Of a stretch of 6,246 nt of DNA, positions 5,583-6,246 are shown one piece after another. The notes below the pieces were generated by a model, which searched no databases, was not told the DNA's origin, and worked only from the letters and a program-made list of their open reading frames with translations. Location: the NCBI GenBank assembly GCA_030043595.1, contig JASHXJ010000251.1:1-6246 (forward strand). The letters run 5' to 3'. Within the stretch, counting starts at the first letter, position 1; each line of letters begins with the position of its first letter. The translations under genes and the position numbers were made by a program. The stretch comes from Trebonia sp. GTDB lineage: Bacteria; Actinomycetota; Actinomycetes; Streptosporangiales; Streptosporangiaceae.

Positions 5583-6246
5583 GCCGGTCCGAGGCCGAGG
5601 AGCTGGCCAGGCAGGCCACCGGACGCATCCTCGCCGACATGGCGACGGCCGAGCGTGGCGTCGTGGTGGACTCGCCGCCGGGTGCGGGCAAGTCCACACT
5701 GGTCGTCCGCGCCGCCGCCGAGCTCGCTGCGGCGGGGGAGCGGGTCATGGTCGTCGGCCAGACCAACGAGCAGGTCGACGACCTCGTCGACCGGCTCGTC
5801 CGCGAGCACCCCGGCTTGCCGGTCGGTCGGCTCAGCGCGCACGGGTACACGCCAACGGAGCGGGTGGCGCGGCACGGCAGCGTCCGCGCCGACACTGCCA
5901 TGCCCGAGCTTGCTGGATGCACCGTCGTGCTCGCCACGGCGGCCAAGTGGGCCACGGTGACCGACGGCACAGGCTGGCCGTGGGCGATCATCGATGAGGC
6001 CTACCAGATGCGTTCCGACCTGCTGCTTCGCATCGCCGGGCTGTTCGAGAAGGCCCTGTTCGTCGGCGACCCCGGCCAGCTCGACCCGTTCTCCGCCGTG
6101 GAGACCGAACGCTGGACCGGCCTGTCCTGGGACCCGATGTCCAGCGCGGTGGCGGTGCTGCTCAACCACAACCCGCAGCTCCCCGTGCACACCCTGCCGG
6201 TATCCTGGCGCCTGCCCGCGTCCGCCGCCCCGGTTGTGTCCGAGGC
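5579..6246 (+). CDS. SF1 helicase, UPF1/Dna2-like, truncated by the right edge
   Basis: The first 222 residues are in the window and the frame is open at the edge. Superfamily 1 motifs are clear: a probable Q-motif Gln (Q12), Walker A DSPPGAGKST (31-40, K38), motif Ia VGQTNEQVDDLVDRL (59-73), an ATAAKW segment (119-124), Walker B IIDEAYQM (137-144, D139 and E140), motif III VGDPGQLDPF (162-171, Q167) and LPVSWRLP (206-213), which corresponds to the L-x-x-x-YR-M segment starting RecA domain 2 in UPF1-like proteins. The protein should translocate on ssDNA or RNA, probably 5'-3' as in SF1B. Walker A begins only about 30 residues from the start, so the N-terminal stalk and barrel typical of the group are missing here, while the preceding gene ends with a similar region. 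It is translationally coupled to that gene by ATGA. RecA domain 2 should follow beyond 6246. Family assignment is strong; substrate and polarity are inferred. Confidence 0.92.
   Translation, partial: MSRSEAEELARQATGRILADMATAERGVVVDSPPGAGKSTLVVRAAAELAAAGERVMVVGQTNEQVDDLVDRLVREHPGLPVGRLSAHGYTPTERVARHGSVRADTAMPELAGCTVVLATAAKWATVTDGTGWPWAIIDEAYQMRSDLLLRIAGLFEKALFVGDPGQLDPFSAVETERWTGLSWDPMSSAVAVLLNHNPQLPVHTLPVSWRLPASAAPVVSE

Overview
The window is high-GC DNA with strongly GC-biased third codon positions, few Shine-Dalgarno-free exceptions and several start codons lying 7 nt after a TAnnnT box. This fits a filamentous actinobacterium (Streptomyces or a relative); the genus cannot be fixed from the sequence. 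There are six credible genes, two running off the window edges, and no tRNA, rRNA, CRISPR array, transposase or attachment site.

Left part (1-2039), minus strand. A DEAD-box RNA helicase starts near 1404 and continues past base 1, with all core helicase motifs visible. Its 5' leader (about 1405-1510) holds an 18-bp tandem repeat, a possible 28-codon upstream reading frame, and a 7-nt element complementary to the helicase ribosome-binding site. Upstream lies a four-helix membrane protein that resembles the actinobacterial DUF6069 family. Both look like chromosomal background genes.

Centre (2040-2151). A 112-bp, relatively AT-rich divergent control region separates the two halves. It contains a promoter candidate (TTGCTG-N18-TAAGTT) placed so that the rightward transcript would begin at, or very near, the GTG start codon of the first operon gene.

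Right part (2152-6246), plus strand. Four tightly packed genes form one operon (junctions TAG|GTG, ATGA, ATGA): (A) a coiled-coil plus probable winged-helix protein of 287 aa; (B) a 362-aa Cas4/RecB-like PD-(D/E)XK nuclease with a Cys set that could hold an iron-sulfur cluster; (C) a 493-aa protein of unknown function with a probable C-terminal beta-barrel; (D) an SF1 helicase of the UPF1/Dna2 type, truncated by the window edge.

The main hypothesis is that B-C-D is a Dna2-like nuclease-helicase dispersed over three coupled genes: iron-sulfur nuclease, then the barrel and stalk normally found N-terminal to the motor, then a motor that begins almost at its Q motif. With protein A as a possible DNA-binding or regulatory subunit, this would suit a DNA-processing or anti-phage complex. 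I do not recognise it as a named defence system, and that role is an inference.
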